Shown: piece by piece, positions 63,523 through 64,000 of the stretch
Layout of the letters: each line of letters begins with the position of its first letter
How positions within the stretch are numbered: the stretch's first letter is position 1
Assembly (NCBI GenBank): GCA_028284665.1
Contig: JANQRG010000035.1
Span: forward strand, 247,750 to 311,749
Length of the DNA: 64,000 nucleotides
From: Croceivirga sp.
GTDB taxonomy: Bacteria; Bacteroidota; Bacteroidia; Flavobacteriales; Flavobacteriaceae
Direction of reading: 5' to 3'
The notes under the pieces: model-generated
What the model saw: only the letters and a program-made list of their open reading frames with translations
Databases searched by the model: none
What the model was told of the DNA's origin: nothing
Translations under genes and position numbers: made by a program

Positions 63523-63921
63523 CTATTGTAACCGCTTCCAGGTTTCGCTATCGGAATAGCCCCAGACCGAATAGCTTATGATCAAGGTATTGCCATCCCT
63601 TAAGGTAAGGTTAGCCCTCACCTCATAATTTTTCCCTTCATACGCAAGCAAAAACTTTCCCGTGCCTTTGTTCCCTTCAAATAGTATGTCTTTTATTGCC
63701 AATGATTCATATTTTTCACCACGGCCTTTGTCGTCTTTAATGTAGGTGGTATAGCAGGTGAGCTTCCTGTTTTCATTTCTGAATTCATAGGTCACATACG
63801 ATTTCTCGTTGTTCTCTTCATACTCCGCTTCCCACTTTCCAGCCAAAGGATTGTTCTGGGCGGTTAAATTTGTGATCGATATCCATATCACCAGGGCAGT
63901 TATTCCTCTTAAAACTTTCAT
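63523..63921 (-). CDS. Exported small beta-barrel-like protein
   Basis: A 132-residue protein with a signal peptide (TALVIWISITNLTAQ) and a mature domain opening NPLAGKWEAEYEENNEKSYVTYEF and ending SYSVWGYSDSETWKRL, the layout of DUF2147/lipocalin-like domains. It lies 6 bp upstream of the orphan six-TM gene and is probably cotranscribed. The last 79 bp of the window show nothing further. Confidence 0.72.
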   Translation of the reverse strand: MKVLRGITALVIWISITNLTAQNNPLAGKWEAEYEENNEKSYVTYEFRNENRKLTCYTTYIKDDKGRGEKYESLAIKDILFEGNKGTGKFLLAYEGKNYEVRANLTLRDGNTLIISYSVWGYSDSETWKRLQ

Positions 63922-64000
63922 ATACCATCTTTAATGAAGTCATTTAAGCTTTTTCATATTGGCTAAAAATTGTCATTTGGCGCCCACATTTTGTCTTTTT

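Overview
The window looks like a chromosome segment of a marine-type member of the Flavobacteriaceae (Bacteroidota). It is AT-rich and carries many families typical of that group: a fused IcmF mutase, a type III and a type II glutamine synthetase, membrane-anchored AraC and LytTR regulators, CarboxypepD_reg, DUF3570/DUF4266, DUF6122 and DUF4197 proteins. Candidate promoters fit TTTG-N21-TAnnTTTG, and TTG and GTG starts are common. Both ends cut into ongoing sequence; base 1 lies inside an aminotransferase gene.

Layout. 0-24 kb is a mostly housekeeping block: ilvE end, MazG-like hydrolase, fluoride channel, P-II/AmtB ammonium unit, an Lrp-type regulator with visible operators, IcmF, purU, an AraC-type membrane regulator, pyrF, prfA, then a redox cluster (Rieske, thioredoxin, ApbE, DUF4266, DUF3570) and a PurM-type synthase. 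24-28 kb holds unrelated single genes (DUF1080, DinB, GNAT, AlkD-like, beta-lactamase-like).

From about 28.4 to 44.1 kb the style changes. Small genes, nearly all on the minus strand and mostly of unknown function, are separated by 65-235 bp imperfect hairpins that begin (minus strand) with ...AAC and end with GTT.... For several genes the GTT core upstream is the reverse complement of the AAC core downstream of the same gene. That is the logic of integron gene cassettes. Two homologous 170-200 bp non-coding leaders (33.1-33.3 kb and 43.9-44.1 kb) sit at the upstream ends of the two arrays and finish in an attI-like AAAC-N-AGTT core. No integrase gene is present here. I regard this as the most interesting content of the window.

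44-64 kb returns to chromosomal genes: a threonine/serine dehydratase (a decayed copy of its 3' end lies inside the array), divergent GSIII and GSII genes, a Ca/Na antiporter, a BlaI-M56 pair whose sensor is fused to an M23 peptidase domain and a TonB-plug-like tail, an SPFH protein, apt, a tRNA-Arg overlapped by a GIY-YIG gene and followed by decayed tRNA 3' ends, LysE, a methyltransferase, TlpA, DUF2306, LytTR, a frameshifted lipoprotein and an orphan six-TM ABC membrane protein.

Main functional themes: ammonium uptake and assimilation (P-II, AmtB, GSIII, GSII), nucleotide biosynthesis and salvage (pyrF, PurM-type, apt, purU), extracytoplasmic redox/flavinylation, and an integron-like cassette reservoir.
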